From a virus, in IMG/VR virus record IMGVR_UViG_3300022745_000094, positions 1 to 38,008 of that record: DNA of 38,008 nt, one strand, 5' to 3'. Made by a program: the position numbers and the translations under genes. The notes under the pieces were generated by a model that was given only the letters and a program-made list of their open reading frames with translations, did no database searches and had not been told where the DNA came from. This document shows, in pieces, positions 15,437-24,266 of this stretch (positions are counted from its first letter, which is position 1; each line of letters begins with the position of its first letter).

Positions 15437-16750
15437 ATGCCAACACCTAACGATTACAGCCTCAATGTCCCAGATCCAACGCAAGCATTCATGCAAGGAA
15501 TGCAAAACGGCATGGGAATGCAGGAAAACCAAATAAAACTTCAGCAGCAGCAAACCGCGCTGGCTATGCAGCAGCAACAGCAGCAGGCCCTGCAGAATTT
15601 TTATGTCAAGCCTGACAAAACCGCCGACGACTATGCGCAGGCCACCCTGGCAATCCCCGGCATGCGCGAGAACTTCAAACAGGCCTGGGACATGCAAAAC
15701 ACCCAGCAGCAGCAGGCAAGTCTGCAGCATAACGGTGAAGTGGCATCTGCACTCACGATGGGGAGACCCGATGTGGCAATTCAGCTCCTGAATGATCGCG
15801 CTGATGCACTTCGCAATTCCGGTGCGAAAGATGCCGATGTAAATGCCACAAAAGCTATGGCCGAGATGGTCCGATTACACCCAGAGCTTGCCGCGGGGCT
15901 TGCTCAGGCAAAGCTGATCTCCACACCGGGTGGAGATAAGGTGTGGGGGAATATCAAGACTGCGGCAACCATGCCGGCAGACGTTACCAAGGCTGGCGCA
16001 GACGCACGCAGCGCAGTTGCTGATGCCGACACCAAGGAAGTCACCGCGGCCAACGCTCCGACTGCTGCAGTGCTCGGAAACCAAAAAACCGCGCAGGAGA
16101 TTCGCGCTTCGCAGCTCGCCGGGAAGATTTCCGAACTCAATACGAAAATCAGTCAGGCCAACAGCGAGACCGAGCGCGGAAAACTCACTTTGGAGCGCGA
16201 CAAGTGGGTGCAGGAGCAGCAAAAGCTCAACCAGACACAGGGAAATGCTACCCAGGATGCCATGGACAGCATTACGCAATCTTTGCAGCAGGTGCAGGCC
16301 ATCAAAAACCACCCAGGGCTCAAGAGCGGCGTGGGGTTCGGAAGCGACATGGCTTCATGGTTTGCAGGGAGCGATGGCCGCGATGTGCGGGCGATGGTTG
16401 ACACGCTCAAGTCTCAGCAGTTTCTCACTGCCGTGAAACAGATGACCGGAACGGGCTCACTGTCAGATGCAGAAGGTGCACGCATTGAGCGCGCAGTATC
16501 CAGTCTTGATCCTGGGCAAAGCTACAACCAGTTCAAGAACTCCATTGGCGTGATTGAAGCATCTTTGGTAAAGGCTCAGCAGAAGTTGATTGGGAGAGGC
16601 CAGCTTCCAAAGCAAGGGGATGCCTTCGTCATGGCGCACCCGAAGCTAGGAAACATTGATGAGGGATTCATCAACCAGATGCTCATGGCAAGACCTGGAA
16701 TGACCCGAGACCAGGTAATCCAGTTCCTCCGTCAATCAGGAGGCAAGTGA
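15437..16750 (+). CDS. DNA ejection protein, P22 gp20-like
   Basis: 437 residues from the ATG at 15437 (an in-frame TTG two codons earlier is less likely). Gln-rich coiled coil near residues 15-60 (QQQQQQALQNF) followed by helical repeats typical of proteins named ejection or DNA-transfer protein in P22-like phages. It presumably lies inside the capsid and is released with the gp7- and gp16-like proteins to build a channel. It ends two bases before the gp16-like gene. Sequence conservation in this family is low, so order is an important part of the evidence. Confidence 0.75.
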   Translation: MPTPNDYSLNVPDPTQAFMQGMQNGMGMQENQIKLQQQQTALAMQQQQQQALQNFYVKPDKTADDYAQATLAIPGMRENFKQAWDMQNTQQQQASLQHNGEVASALTMGRPDVAIQLLNDRADALRNSGAKDADVNATKAMAEMVRLHPELAAGLAQAKLISTPGGDKVWGNIKTAATMPADVTKAGADARSAVADADTKEVTAANAPTAAVLGNQKTAQEIRASQLAGKISELNTKISQANSETERGKLTLERDKWVQEQQKLNQTQGNATQDAMDSITQSLQQVQAIKNHPGLKSGVGFGSDMASWFAGSDGRDVRAMVDTLKSQQFLTAVKQMTGTGSLSDAEGARIERAVSSLDPGQSYNQFKNSIGVIEASLVKAQQKLIGRGQLPKQGDAFVMAHPKLGNIDEGFINQMLMARPGMTRDQVIQFLRQSGGK

Positions 16751-16751
16751 C

Positions 16752-19487
16752 ATGGCCCTGTCAGACTTCCCTGAATCCTTCAAAGACCCGCAGTACGCAT
16801 CGCTGGACGCATCGACCGAGCAAAAGCTGGGCCTGCCGCCCGGAATTGTGCAGTCGGTGCGAACAGAGGGCGAGCGCAGCAATGCCAACCAAGTCAGCAG
16901 CGCAGGCGGCCGCACCCCGTACCAGATCACGCCGGCCACGCGCCGCGCCGCCATCGACAAATACGGCATTGACCCGTACCTGTCTCCAGCCAACGCATCC
17001 GAAGTGGCAGGGCTGCTGCTGAGCGACAGCCTCAAGCGAAATCAGGGCGATCCAGAGCTGGCTGTCAGGGAATTCCACGGAGGCACAAACCGGGACAACT
17101 GGGGGAAGCAGAACGACGCCTATTGGGCCAGAGTAAAGCCGGTTTTTGATAACCATCGACTGGAATCCATAGCAAGTGAATTCGACAAGTGGATGCAGGA
17201 GAATCCAGCGGTACCAGCAGCACGCCCGACATCACCCTCCACTACTAGCTCGAACAGTCGGCTTGATGCGGCGCTAAAGAGCTTTGATGATTGGAGGGCT
17301 GGAACAGACTTGATTCCAGACACCCCAATCCCATCAGATCGCCAGCCGGTATCCCCATCGGTGCCGCAGGCACCCGCCCCGACGCAGCCCGGCATGCTGG
17401 ACACAGCAATCGGTACCGGTGAGGCGGCACTCAACGCTGCGACCGGCGTTGTCGGAGGAACAGTCGGGATGGTTGGCGGCACGGCCAAGGGCATCACCCA
17501 ATCCATTCTGGACGGATCATTTGGCACACCGCAGGCTGAGCGCATGGTGGAGCAGACAGCGGCTGCCGGTGCCAATGCACTGACCTACCAGCCGCGCACG
17601 CAGTCCGGACAGGATCAAGCTGCAGCGGTGGGCGAGGCCATGCAGGTGCTATTGCCAGTCGCCGCGATTGCCCACACGTTGCCGCCCGTAATGGAGGCGG
17701 TCAGGCCAGCAGTCGGCGTGGCCCGCGATGGAGTATCTTCCGTGGTGGACCGTGCGGCTACCGCATTGCCGCAAGCAGCTCGTGACGTGATTTCAAAGGT
17801 TTCTGGACCCGCTGATCCAGGAGCAGCGCCTGCAGCACCTGCGGTGCAGCCTATGGCACCAGCAGAACTCGCGGGAGTTGCGCGGCAGGCCGGCGGTGGA
17901 AGCGACTCGGCTACCAAGGTTTTGGCGGAGCAGGCCAGTCCTGACCCGGCCATTGTGAAGTCAGCGCAACGCCTGGGGATCGAGAACGACCTGCAGCCGG
18001 ACCACGTGACGACAAATGAGTCATACCGGCAAGTGTCTGCTGCCTTGAAAAGCATTAACCCGGGGTCTGCGCTATCGCTTGCCGAGCGCGACGGACTTGG
18101 CCGAGTTGCAGAGCGCGCAAACAACCTGGTGGACGAGATTGGCGGCACGCGCGACTTGAGCTCCCTGGACTCCAGCATCAAGGCCCGCATGACCAATACG
18201 GTTGCTGACCTCGATAAACAGGCCGAAACCCTTTACGGCCGCATGCGCGACGAGATACCTCCAAAGACACAAGCCCCTGCCGACAACGTTCTGGGATTCA
18301 TTGCCAAGCGCGCTGACGAGCTTGGGGGGGCTGACATGCTTTCGCCCATGGAAAAGCGCATCGTGGCGCGACTGTCTCCGAAGGATGTTCCCGCCAAGGT
18401 GACGACGCCAGGCAACCCGCTGATGCCTGGAGAAATGACTGCATCCACAAAGACCGTCTACACCCAAGAGCATCCGACATACGCCCGCCTTGACGATGTT
18501 CGCAAGGACGTGGGGTCAGCGCTGAAAATGCAGGGGCCATTCAAAGATGCCAACACCGGACTCGCTAAAAAGCTATATTCGCTGCTGAGCGACGATCAGG
18601 AGAAAGTCGCTGGAACCGCTGGTATGGGCGACGTATTCGACGCCGCCAAAAAGACCGTACAACTGCGCAAAGGCATTGAGGATGATCTCACTTCACTGTT
18701 TGGCAAGAATCTTGATCGCTCATTTGTGGGCGGCGGTCAAGTTGGTTTGCCTGGTGCAATTACTGGTCTGGCTAAAGGTGATTCCTCTCAATTAACCCGG
18801 CTCCTTTCTGCTGTGCCGCAGGACATGCGGCAGAGCGTTGTTGCTTCTGGTCTGGGAACCGCGATTCGCAAAGCCTCCATGCGCGGTGAGCTGATGGACT
18901 TCACGGGGTATGCCAAGTGGTATGAAGGCCTGCGCACCAACCGAAACGCCTATGCGGCGGTAATGTCAAACCTTCCGCTTACCGCGCGCAAGCAATTGGC
19001 AGCCCTATACGATGTATCCAAGGGCGTTAGCGACTCGCTGAACCGGCGCACAAAAACAGGTGCAATCAACACCATCAAAGAAGAGCTGCTTGGCAAAGAT
19101 ACGCTGATTCAGAAATTCTATGACCTAGCAAAAGGTACGGCAGTAGGCGCCACCGTTGGTACCGCTGTGAGCAGCATTGCAGGCCCTGGTGTTGGAGGTG
19201 CTGTCGCCAGCATCCTGACAAAGGCAAAGCCCCGGTCTATGGCGGCTGTAGATGCGCTAATCGTGTCCCCTGAGTTTGCCAACTTAGTGCGCACCACCGC
19301 TGGCACCAAGGCCGAAGCAGCCGCTGTCAAGAAGGTTGCCAGCTCACCCAGATTCATAGAGATCATGCGCGCAGCCAAAGGCGCAGTTCCGAAGCTCAGC
19401 GAGCGCGAGCAATGGGTTCTAGAAAACATGCGGCCAGTGTCTATTCAGCAGCAAGACCAGCACCGTGCAAGCCCAACCATTCACTAA
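16752..19487 (+). CDS. DNA ejection protein with lytic transglycosylase domain, P22 gp16-like
   Basis: 911 residues. The first 140 show a soluble-lytic-transglycosylase fold: LPPGIVQSVRTEGERS with the likely catalytic Glu39, SAGGRTPYQITPATR where family members have the S-x-x-G-x-x-Q pattern, and EFHGGTNRDNWG. This would locally cut peptidoglycan during DNA entry. The remainder is long, helical and Ala-rich, with a Gly-rich hydrophobic segment near 215-250 and another near 800-835. P22 gp16 (609 residues) is shorter and lacks an obvious enzyme domain, so this is a composite version. It is the last of the three ejection genes. Confidence 0.85.
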   Translation: MALSDFPESFKDPQYASLDASTEQKLGLPPGIVQSVRTEGERSNANQVSSAGGRTPYQITPATRRAAIDKYGIDPYLSPANASEVAGLLLSDSLKRNQGDPELAVREFHGGTNRDNWGKQNDAYWARVKPVFDNHRLESIASEFDKWMQENPAVPAARPTSPSTTSSNSRLDAALKSFDDWRAGTDLIPDTPIPSDRQPVSPSVPQAPAPTQPGMLDTAIGTGEAALNAATGVVGGTVGMVGGTAKGITQSILDGSFGTPQAERMVEQTAAAGANALTYQPRTQSGQDQAAAVGEAMQVLLPVAAIAHTLPPVMEAVRPAVGVARDGVSSVVDRAATALPQAARDVISKVSGPADPGAAPAAPAVQPMAPAELAGVARQAGGGSDSATKVLAEQASPDPAIVKSAQRLGIENDLQPDHVTTNESYRQVSAALKSINPGSALSLAERDGLGRVAERANNLVDEIGGTRDLSSLDSSIKARMTNTVADLDKQAETLYGRMRDEIPPKTQAPADNVLGFIAKRADELGGADMLSPMEKRIVARLSPKDVPAKVTTPGNPLMPGEMTASTKTVYTQEHPTYARLDDVRKDVGSALKMQGPFKDANTGLAKKLYSLLSDDQEKVAGTAGMGDVFDAAKKTVQLRKGIEDDLTSLFGKNLDRSFVGGGQVGLPGAITGLAKGDSSQLTRLLSAVPQDMRQSVVASGLGTAIRKASMRGELMDFTGYAKWYEGLRTNRNAYAAVMSNLPLTARKQLAALYDVSKGVSDSLNRRTKTGAINTIKEELLGKDTLIQKFYDLAKGTAVGATVGTAVSSIAGPGVGGAVASILTKAKPRSMAAVDALIVSPEFANLVRTTAGTKAEAAAVKKVASSPRFIEIMRAAKGAVPKLSEREQWVLENMRPVSIQQQDQHRASPTIH

Positions 19488-19496
19488 TAAATAGCC

Positions 19497-21284
19497 ATGA
19501 CCATCAATGCAACCGAGAACCCCATCCCGCTGTATTTCGACACGGATGGCACACCCCTGGACAACGGATCTATCTACTTCGGCCAGGCAAACCAGAACCC
19601 AGAAACCAATCCCATCACGGTGTACTGGGATGCAGCTGGTACCCAGCCCGCAGCGCAGCCCATCAAGACGGTGAACGGCAAGACGGCACGCAATGGAAAC
19701 CCTGCCGTGGTGTACGCCGGATCGGACTATTCAAACACGGTGCGCAACAAACGGGGTTCCCTGGTGCAATCATTTCCCAGCGCCTCGGCTTTTAGCTTTG
19801 CCATTCAAATCCAAGCGGCTATGGCCGCATCTTCTGGTGCGTCAATGATTGGGTTAATCCAAGCAGGCATTGGTGCTGTGGCACGGACGGTACAGGATAA
19901 ATGCAGAGAATCGGTAAGCGTTCTGGATTTCGGGGCTGACCCTTCGGGGTCGACTGATAGCACAAGTGCGATTCAGGCGGCAATTACTGCGGCAGCTGGT
20001 GGAACTTTAATATTCCCTAAAGGAACATATCTTTGCGGCGCATTAACAATCCCGCCGGCATCTAACACCGAAATATGGGGGCAAAACGCGGTAATTAATT
20101 TTAATTCGACAGGAGCTGCGTTGTTTTCAATTGGCACTGCGGTGGGCTCTGATTACAACGTCAATATCCATATCCACGGATTCATCTTAAACGGTCAAGC
20201 TAAAATTGCTTCTGTGGGGTTGTTTATTGGGCATATGCATGGAGTCCGTATAAGCGACATGCAGTTTTACAATTTCACTTCATACCACATTCGTTTGTCG
20301 AATGCTTGGATATTCCAAGGCGAAAACGTGGTGTGCCAAACGACTAGTGGAACTTGCACATCGTTGCTTTTCATTGACGTTGGAACACAGCAAGCCAATT
20401 TTTACAACTGTCGATTTCTGTCCAACGCAGGTAACGATGGCGTCCGTATAGATCAAGCAATTAACAATGCTTTCTATAACTGCGACTTTGAAGGCTGCGC
20501 ATTTGGCGTTCGCATTACTCAATCTGTAGCAGTAGGAGCAACTGCGTGTGACGGAAATAACTTCGTAAATTGCGACTTTGAAAATAACAATTCCTATGCT
20601 TTTGCAGTAGGACCAGTGACATATGGCAACTTCGCCACTGCCGCAATCAATGGAACCAATTTTGAGAACTGCAACTTTACTGGACCTCAAACCCTGCTGT
20701 TTGACCAATCAAACAAGGCCAGATTAACCAATGCCAGGTTGAACAATGTAACCATTCAAACGACCGGAAACGCTTTGCAGACGCAAGCAAGCTGGGCTTA
20801 TTCATATCTGTTGACTTGGAACATTGCAACGCCGTCACAGTGGATTGATATGAACATGGACACGGGGACTTTTGTCCCTACTGTCATCACATCCAATGGT
20901 CAATCGCCAAGCATCTACACGGCTCAGGTTGGTAGATACACCCGCAATGGTAGGCTGGTTACTATTTACGGGCAGGTTTACTGGAGCAACTCTTGGTCAG
21001 CAACTCCAACTGGCAGCCTGTACATTCAAATTCCTATAACCTTTGCAAGTTCTGGTGCGGGCTTGATATTCAAGAATGGCGAATACCAAGCTGTTGCAAT
21101 GCTGCAAAGTGGTGCCGGATTTACTTTCACTTCTGGAATGCAATTAAGTGGTTATGCCGCTGGTGGTCAAAGCTATATAGTCCCAGTGCAGTTCAACTTT
21201 AACACTGCGTTTGTCGGTATTACTCCACCGCAAGCTGCTGGTAATTTGTTTTTCTCTGGAACCTTTGAGATAGACAACATCTAA
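19497..21284 (+). CDS. Tailspike: P22-type head-binding domain plus beta-helix
   Basis: 595 residues. Residues 1-110 resemble the P22 tailspike head-binding domain (NPIPLYFDTDGTPLDNGSIYFG, GNPAVVYAGSDYSNTVRN), which fixes the spike to the tail hub. From about 140 the pectate-lyase-like start SVLDFGADPSGSTDSTSAIQ opens a right-handed beta-helix rich in Asn and Cys (NFVNCDFENNN, FENCNF), followed by a C-terminal beta domain. It probably binds and cleaves surface polysaccharide. From roughly base 20000 the AT content rises sharply and codon use differs from neighbours, a sign that the receptor-binding part was acquired by exchange while the docking domain was kept. Confidence 0.9.
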   Translation: MTINATENPIPLYFDTDGTPLDNGSIYFGQANQNPETNPITVYWDAAGTQPAAQPIKTVNGKTARNGNPAVVYAGSDYSNTVRNKRGSLVQSFPSASAFSFAIQIQAAMAASSGASMIGLIQAGIGAVARTVQDKCRESVSVLDFGADPSGSTDSTSAIQAAITAAAGGTLIFPKGTYLCGALTIPPASNTEIWGQNAVINFNSTGAALFSIGTAVGSDYNVNIHIHGFILNGQAKIASVGLFIGHMHGVRISDMQFYNFTSYHIRLSNAWIFQGENVVCQTTSGTCTSLLFIDVGTQQANFYNCRFLSNAGNDGVRIDQAINNAFYNCDFEGCAFGVRITQSVAVGATACDGNNFVNCDFENNNSYAFAVGPVTYGNFATAAINGTNFENCNFTGPQTLLFDQSNKARLTNARLNNVTIQTTGNALQTQASWAYSYLLTWNIATPSQWIDMNMDTGTFVPTVITSNGQSPSIYTAQVGRYTRNGRLVTIYGQVYWSNSWSATPTGSLYIQIPITFASSGAGLIFKNGEYQAVAMLQSGAGFTFTSGMQLSGYAAGGQSYIVPVQFNFNTAFVGITPPQAAGNLFFSGTFEIDNI

Positions 21285-21292
21285 GGAACACC

Positions 21293-21484
21293 ATGCCTAC
21301 TCTTATCCAACTAGCAAAATCCAAATCCCTCTGGTTCGCAAACGCACTCATAGTCTGCGGCCTTATCCAGCAGTTCGGTGGGCTTGTTATCCCTGCTGAG
21401 TATCAAGGTCTTGTAATGTCAGCAGTTGGCGTTGTTGCGGCTGTACTGCGTTTTGCCACTACCCAAGCATTGAATGAAAAATGA
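21293..21484 (+). CDS. Small membrane protein, possible holin or holin partner
   Basis: 63 residues with two predicted membrane segments (ANALIVCGLIQQFGGLVI and LVMSAVGVVAAVLRF) and a charged end. Small proteins of this design directly upstream of lysis genes are often holins or pinholins. Eight bases separate it from the tailspike stop, and its stop overlaps the next start (ATGA). The 155-residue protein encoded at 22079 also looks like a holin, so which one forms the lethal pore cannot be decided here. Confidence 0.65.
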   Translation: MPTLIQLAKSKSLWFANALIVCGLIQQFGGLVIPAEYQGLVMSAVGVVAAVLRFATTQALNEK

Positions 21485-21870
21485 ATCCACCAGAAAACTT
21501 TGATCTGTTTGACTTCATTAAAACTTTCATCTGGCTACCGGCTATGGCACTCGTTGCTTGGGCTTGGAATCGCAACCAGAAGGAACACGATGACTTGTGG
21601 GCTGCGCAAGAAAAGGCCCGCGGCGATGCGTCAGCAGGGCATTCAACTTTGAATGATCGGCTCATGGAATACGTTGATTCTGTGATGTCTGAGGTTAAAG
21701 ATGATCAAAGACGCAAGAGCGACAAGCTGGCCGAGCATATTGAGAAGCTATTCAATAACGCCGAAGCAGACCGCAAAGAGTTTTCCAAGGTGATGGCAGA
21801 CCACCGGGAAGATTCTTATAAGCGGCACATTGAACTGCTGCACGCAATAAACGCAAAGGCCGACAAGTGA
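21481..21870 (+). CDS. Membrane-anchored coiled-coil protein, lysis region
   Basis: 129 residues: a single N-terminal membrane segment (about 14-28, TFIWLPAMALVAWAW) and a long charged coiled coil to the C-terminus. The topology resembles an inner-membrane spanin (Rz) or an antiholin, but no Rz signature or embedded Rz1 lipoprotein is evident. The start overlaps the upstream stop (ATGA) and the stop overlaps a GTG start (GTGA). A role in lysis is inferred from location. Confidence 0.6.
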   Translation: MNPPENFDLFDFIKTFIWLPAMALVAWAWNRNQKEHDDLWAAQEKARGDASAGHSTLNDRLMEYVDSVMSEVKDDQRRKSDKLAEHIEKLFNNAEADRKEFSKVMADHREDSYKRHIELLHAINAKADK

Positions 21871-22079
21871 GCGACCTCGAATTTATCAACCCGCGCGAGC
21901 CCAGCCTGTTGCCGCATGAAGCTGCAGCCCTGTCGCGCATGTTGCAAAAGCGCGAGGACTACCTTCGGCGCGGCCTTGATCGGGAGGCGCACGGCGCCAC
22001 CGCCGCGATCCTGATCCTGTGGCGTTGCCTTATTGGCGATATTCCTTTTTCTATTGATTCTATGAACGGGGGCTTGTGA
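21867..22079 (+). CDS. Small helical protein, lysis region
   Basis: 70 residues from GTG at 21867 overlapping the preceding TGA. Charged helical N-terminus with EAAALSRMLQKREDYLRRGLD, then a hydrophobic stretch (ATAAILILWRCLIG) that could associate with membrane. No family recognised. It is tightly packed between two membrane-protein genes, so a lysis-related role is possible. Confidence 0.5.
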   Translation: MSDLEFINPREPSLLPHEAAALSRMLQKREDYLRRGLDREAHGATAAILILWRCLIGDIPFSIDSMNGGL

Positions 22080-22546
22080 TGTTCTCTGCACTTATTTCCT
22101 TTCTTGGAGGCTCGGTGTTCCGCATGATTTGGGGCGAGGTTTCTCACTTTTGGACCGAGAAACAAAGTCACGACCAGGAGATCGAGCGCATGCGCGTCCA
22201 GGGCGAGCTCGATGCGGCCCAGCATGCCCGCGAACTTGAGTCGATCAAGGTGCAGGCTGATCTTGGCGTGAAAACAATTCAGGTTCAAGCGCAAGCCGCC
22301 GTCGATGTGGCCGAGGCGCAGGCCTGGGCCGTTATGTCCGAAAGCACCACAAAGATCACCGGCATCACGTTTATCGACGTTTGGAACGGCATGATCCGCC
22401 CGCTGCTGGCCACGCTTGCGATTTCCATGGTGGTGGCCAACATCGCGCAGCACGGCTTTGCCCTGGACGATTGGGACAAAGAATTGATTGGCGCTATCCT
22501 CGGCCTGTACGTTGCTGACCGCGCACTGGCGCACCGCGGCAAATGA
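22079..22546 (+). CDS. Holin-like three-segment membrane protein
   Basis: 155 residues from ATG at 22079, which overlaps the upstream TGA; a GTG one codon earlier is possible. N-terminal hydrophobic stretch (FSALISFLGGSVFRMIW), a charged Ala/Glu/Gln coiled coil (about 30-95), then the C-terminal block WNGMIRPLLATLAISMVV ... IGAILGLYVADRAL. The RPLL and ADR elements resemble the 3TM holin family described from gene transfer agents. The endolysin gene begins inside its stop codon (ATGA at 22543). A holin that lets the endolysin out is the likely role. Confidence 0.7.
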   Translation: MFSALISFLGGSVFRMIWGEVSHFWTEKQSHDQEIERMRVQGELDAAQHARELESIKVQADLGVKTIQVQAQAAVDVAEAQAWAVMSESTTKITGITFIDVWNGMIRPLLATLAISMVVANIAQHGFALDDWDKELIGAILGLYVADRALAHRGK

Positions 22547-22986
22547 CCCCAGCCGCGCAGATTGCAGCCGCTCTGGCGCGCCGCTTTGAAGGCATGTACC
22601 TCACGCCCTATTTGTGTCCAGCGGGTCGCGCCACTATCGGTTTTGGCGCAACTTACTACGAGGACGGCACCAAGGTAACGCTGATGGACGCGCCCATTAC
22701 CCGGGAGCGTGCAGAGGAACTGCTGCTTTGGATGGTGGAAACCGTCTACCTGCCGGCGGTGCGCTTGCTCTGCCCGAACGTGACAGACCCCAAGCGCCAG
22801 GCAGCGTTGATCGACTTCGTGTTCAACCTAGGAACCGGTCGGCTCAAGACCTCCACCTTGCGCAAGCGGGTACTGGCCCAAGACTGGGGCGCAGTGCCCA
22901 GTGAGATCAAGAAATGGGACATTGCGGCCGGTCGCAAGCTGCGGGGCCTGACCATTCGGCGAGCTGCCGAGGCGGACCTGATTTAA
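22543..22986 (+). CDS. Endolysin, GH24 lysozyme
   Basis: 147 residues. The active site of T4/P22-type lysozymes is evident: Glu16 in RRFEGMYLTPYLCPAG, Cys25 in the place often held by Asp, and Thr31 in ATIGFGAT. It hydrolyses the glycan backbone of peptidoglycan. There is no signal-anchor-release segment at the N-terminus, so it should be cytoplasmic and depend on the holin encoded just upstream, with which it shares ATGA. No downstream Rz/Rz1 pair was found. Confidence 0.93.
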   Translation: MTPAAQIAAALARRFEGMYLTPYLCPAGRATIGFGATYYEDGTKVTLMDAPITRERAEELLLWMVETVYLPAVRLLCPNVTDPKRQAALIDFVFNLGTGRLKTSTLRKRVLAQDWGAVPSEIKKWDIAAGRKLRGLTIRRAAEADLI

Positions 22987-23017
22987 ACCTCCATCGATTA
23001 CATGGCGGCGGATTTTT

Positions 23018-23040
23018 CGGTGTAATTTCTGGTGTAAACC
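23018..23040 (+). repeat. Left arm-type repeat pair of attP
   Basis: Two copies of GGTGTAA at 23019-23025 and 23031-23037, 12 bases apart. An almost identical pair in the same orientation lies on the other side of the tRNA-like core at 23214-23236, where the first ten bases CGGTGTAATT match exactly. Such paired direct repeats flanking the core are typical of integrase arm-type binding sites; binding by this integrase is inferred. Confidence 0.6.
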
Positions 23041-23121
23041 GCCCGCGATTCAGGGTGTTTTTTGAACTCCAGCAGATCGTTCTCCCTCTGAAGCGCCCTA
23101 CGAATTTGGCGTTCACACGCA

Positions 23122-23166
23122 TTCACACTGTGGGGGTCGCAAGTTCGAAACTTGCATCGCCCACCA
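23122..23166 (+). other. attP core: 3' half of tRNA-Val(CAC)
   Basis: The sequence from TTCACAC (anticodon loop with CAC) through TGTGG, GGGTC, a T-arm GCAAG-TTCGAAA-CTTGC and the acceptor strand ATCGCCC-ACCA reads as the 3' half of a tRNA-Val. The 5' half and the left side of the anticodon stem are missing, so this is not a tRNA gene. Temperate phages that integrate into tRNA genes carry just this part in attP so that the gene is restored after integration. It lies next to the integrase gene. Confidence 0.85.
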
Positions 23167-23213
23167 ATGAATTCAACGGTTTCCAGCTATCAATGCGATA
23201 GCGATTCGAAGTC

Positions 23214-23236
23214 CGGTGTAATTCGTTGGTGTAATC
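23214..23236 (+). repeat. Right arm-type repeat pair of attP
   Basis: GGTGTAA at 23215-23221 and 23228-23234, 13 bases apart, matching the left pair in sequence, orientation and near-equal spacing. The second copy touches the integrase stop codon (complement of 23235-23237), so the integrase could bind beside its own 3' end. Confidence 0.6.
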
Positions 23237-24266
23237 AAGCCGCAACCTTCTTGCGGCTTTTCTTTTTCTCCTGCGGAACCACCAGAGCGCTCAACTTGCC
23301 TAGTGCTACACGCTGCTGCTCAATCTGCAGGTGAGCATATCGCTGCGTTGTCTGGGTGTTGGAGTGGCCAAGAATCTTCCCAATGGTGTAAAGGTCGACG
23401 CCCAGTCCCAGCATGATGCTGGCGCAGCTATGGCGCAGATCATGGAAGTTAACATGCTCCATGTCTGCCGCAACGCGGGCGCGCCGCCAGGCGCTCTTGA
23501 TGCCGTCAATGGTTATGGTCAGAGGGAAGTGCTTCAGCCATGGGCGCAACGCCGGCACGATCGGAATAACGCGAGTACGCATGGTCTTAGTGGTCTTGGA
23601 CACGAATGTAATGCTGTCCTCGCCTATGAATTCCGAACGCAGTTTGAACAGTTCACCACGCCGGGCCCCGGTAAGCAGTGCCGCCCAAATAGCTGCCTGG
23701 GCCTGCTCTGAGCAGTGATCAGCAATCTTCTTCACCTGGTCAACACTTAGGAACACCTCGCGGGCGTTGTTGAGCTGCAAGGTTTTGATGAATGGCCCGT
23801 AGTTGTGTGGTGTCAGGCCCTGCTCCCACGCCAGGGAAAGCCCCTTTTTAGCGGTGGCCAGGCTGCGGTTAATGGTGGCGTCCGCATAGGCCTGCTTCAT
23901 CTTCCCAGTCTTTTCGTCCTTGATTTTGGCGCGCATGTCCTTAATGACGTGAGCTGCGAACTCTCGGGCTTGGCTGGCTTTGTACTTTTCTGCCCACGGA
24001 CCTATTCGCTGGGCGGCTTGCTCTGCGTGCGCAGTGCCGCGCAGGCTTTTGGCGTGATCTGTGAATATTGCCATGATGGCCGTCATGGGCGGATCGCCGG
24101 GAATCTGGACTTGCTTTGGCGACTTGTGCACCGCCCCCCGAAGCTCGGCTTCTAGGAGCTTGGCATCACCCGCAGTTGCACCTTGCGGCAAGACGCGGTG
24201 AATTCTTTGGCCGCCGACCATAATTCCGACGTGTTTACGGCCCTGCTTGTCTTCCCAGATTGACAT
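23235..24266 (-). CDS. int: Tyrosine integrase
   Basis: 343 residues from the ATG at 24266 (AAAGG upstream); a TTG six codons earlier is possible. The catalytic domain shows the tyrosine recombinase set: Arg in GARRGELF, HDLRHSCAS with the His-x-x-Arg pair, and LGHSNTQTTQRYAHL with the nucleophilic Tyr. The N-terminal half has arm-binding and SAM-like core-binding regions. It inserts the phage into a tRNA-Val gene, given the attP next to its 3' end. It is the last gene of the leftward operon; its 5' end overlaps the excisionase-like gene by 115 bases. Confidence 0.95.
   Translation of the reverse strand: MSIWEDKQGRKHVGIMVGGQRIHRVLPQGATAGDAKLLEAELRGAVHKSPKQVQIPGDPPMTAIMAIFTDHAKSLRGTAHAEQAAQRIGPWAEKYKASQAREFAAHVIKDMRAKIKDEKTGKMKQAYADATINRSLATAKKGLSLAWEQGLTPHNYGPFIKTLQLNNAREVFLSVDQVKKIADHCSEQAQAAIWAALLTGARRGELFKLRSEFIGEDSITFVSKTTKTMRTRVIPIVPALRPWLKHFPLTITIDGIKSAWRRARVAADMEHVNFHDLRHSCASIMLGLGVDLYTIGKILGHSNTQTTQRYAHLQIEQQRVALGKLSALVVPQEKKKSRKKVAA
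23237..23268 (+). terminator. Terminator of the late operon inside the integrase 3' end
   Basis: On the plus strand a perfect 9-bp stem AAGCCGCAA/TTGCGGCTT with loop CCTTC (23237-23259) is followed by TTCTTTTT. This is a canonical Rho-independent terminator for rightward late transcription. It lies wholly within the last codons of the leftward integrase gene (encoding the Lys/Arg-rich end), so one stretch serves both coding and termination. In the leftward direction the hairpin has no T-tract. Confidence 0.85.

Noticed and set aside
23105-23170. Complete tRNA gene
   Set aside because: Only the 3' half from the anticodon loop on is present; the D-arm, the 5' acceptor strand and the left side of the anticodon stem are missing. 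It is an attP core.
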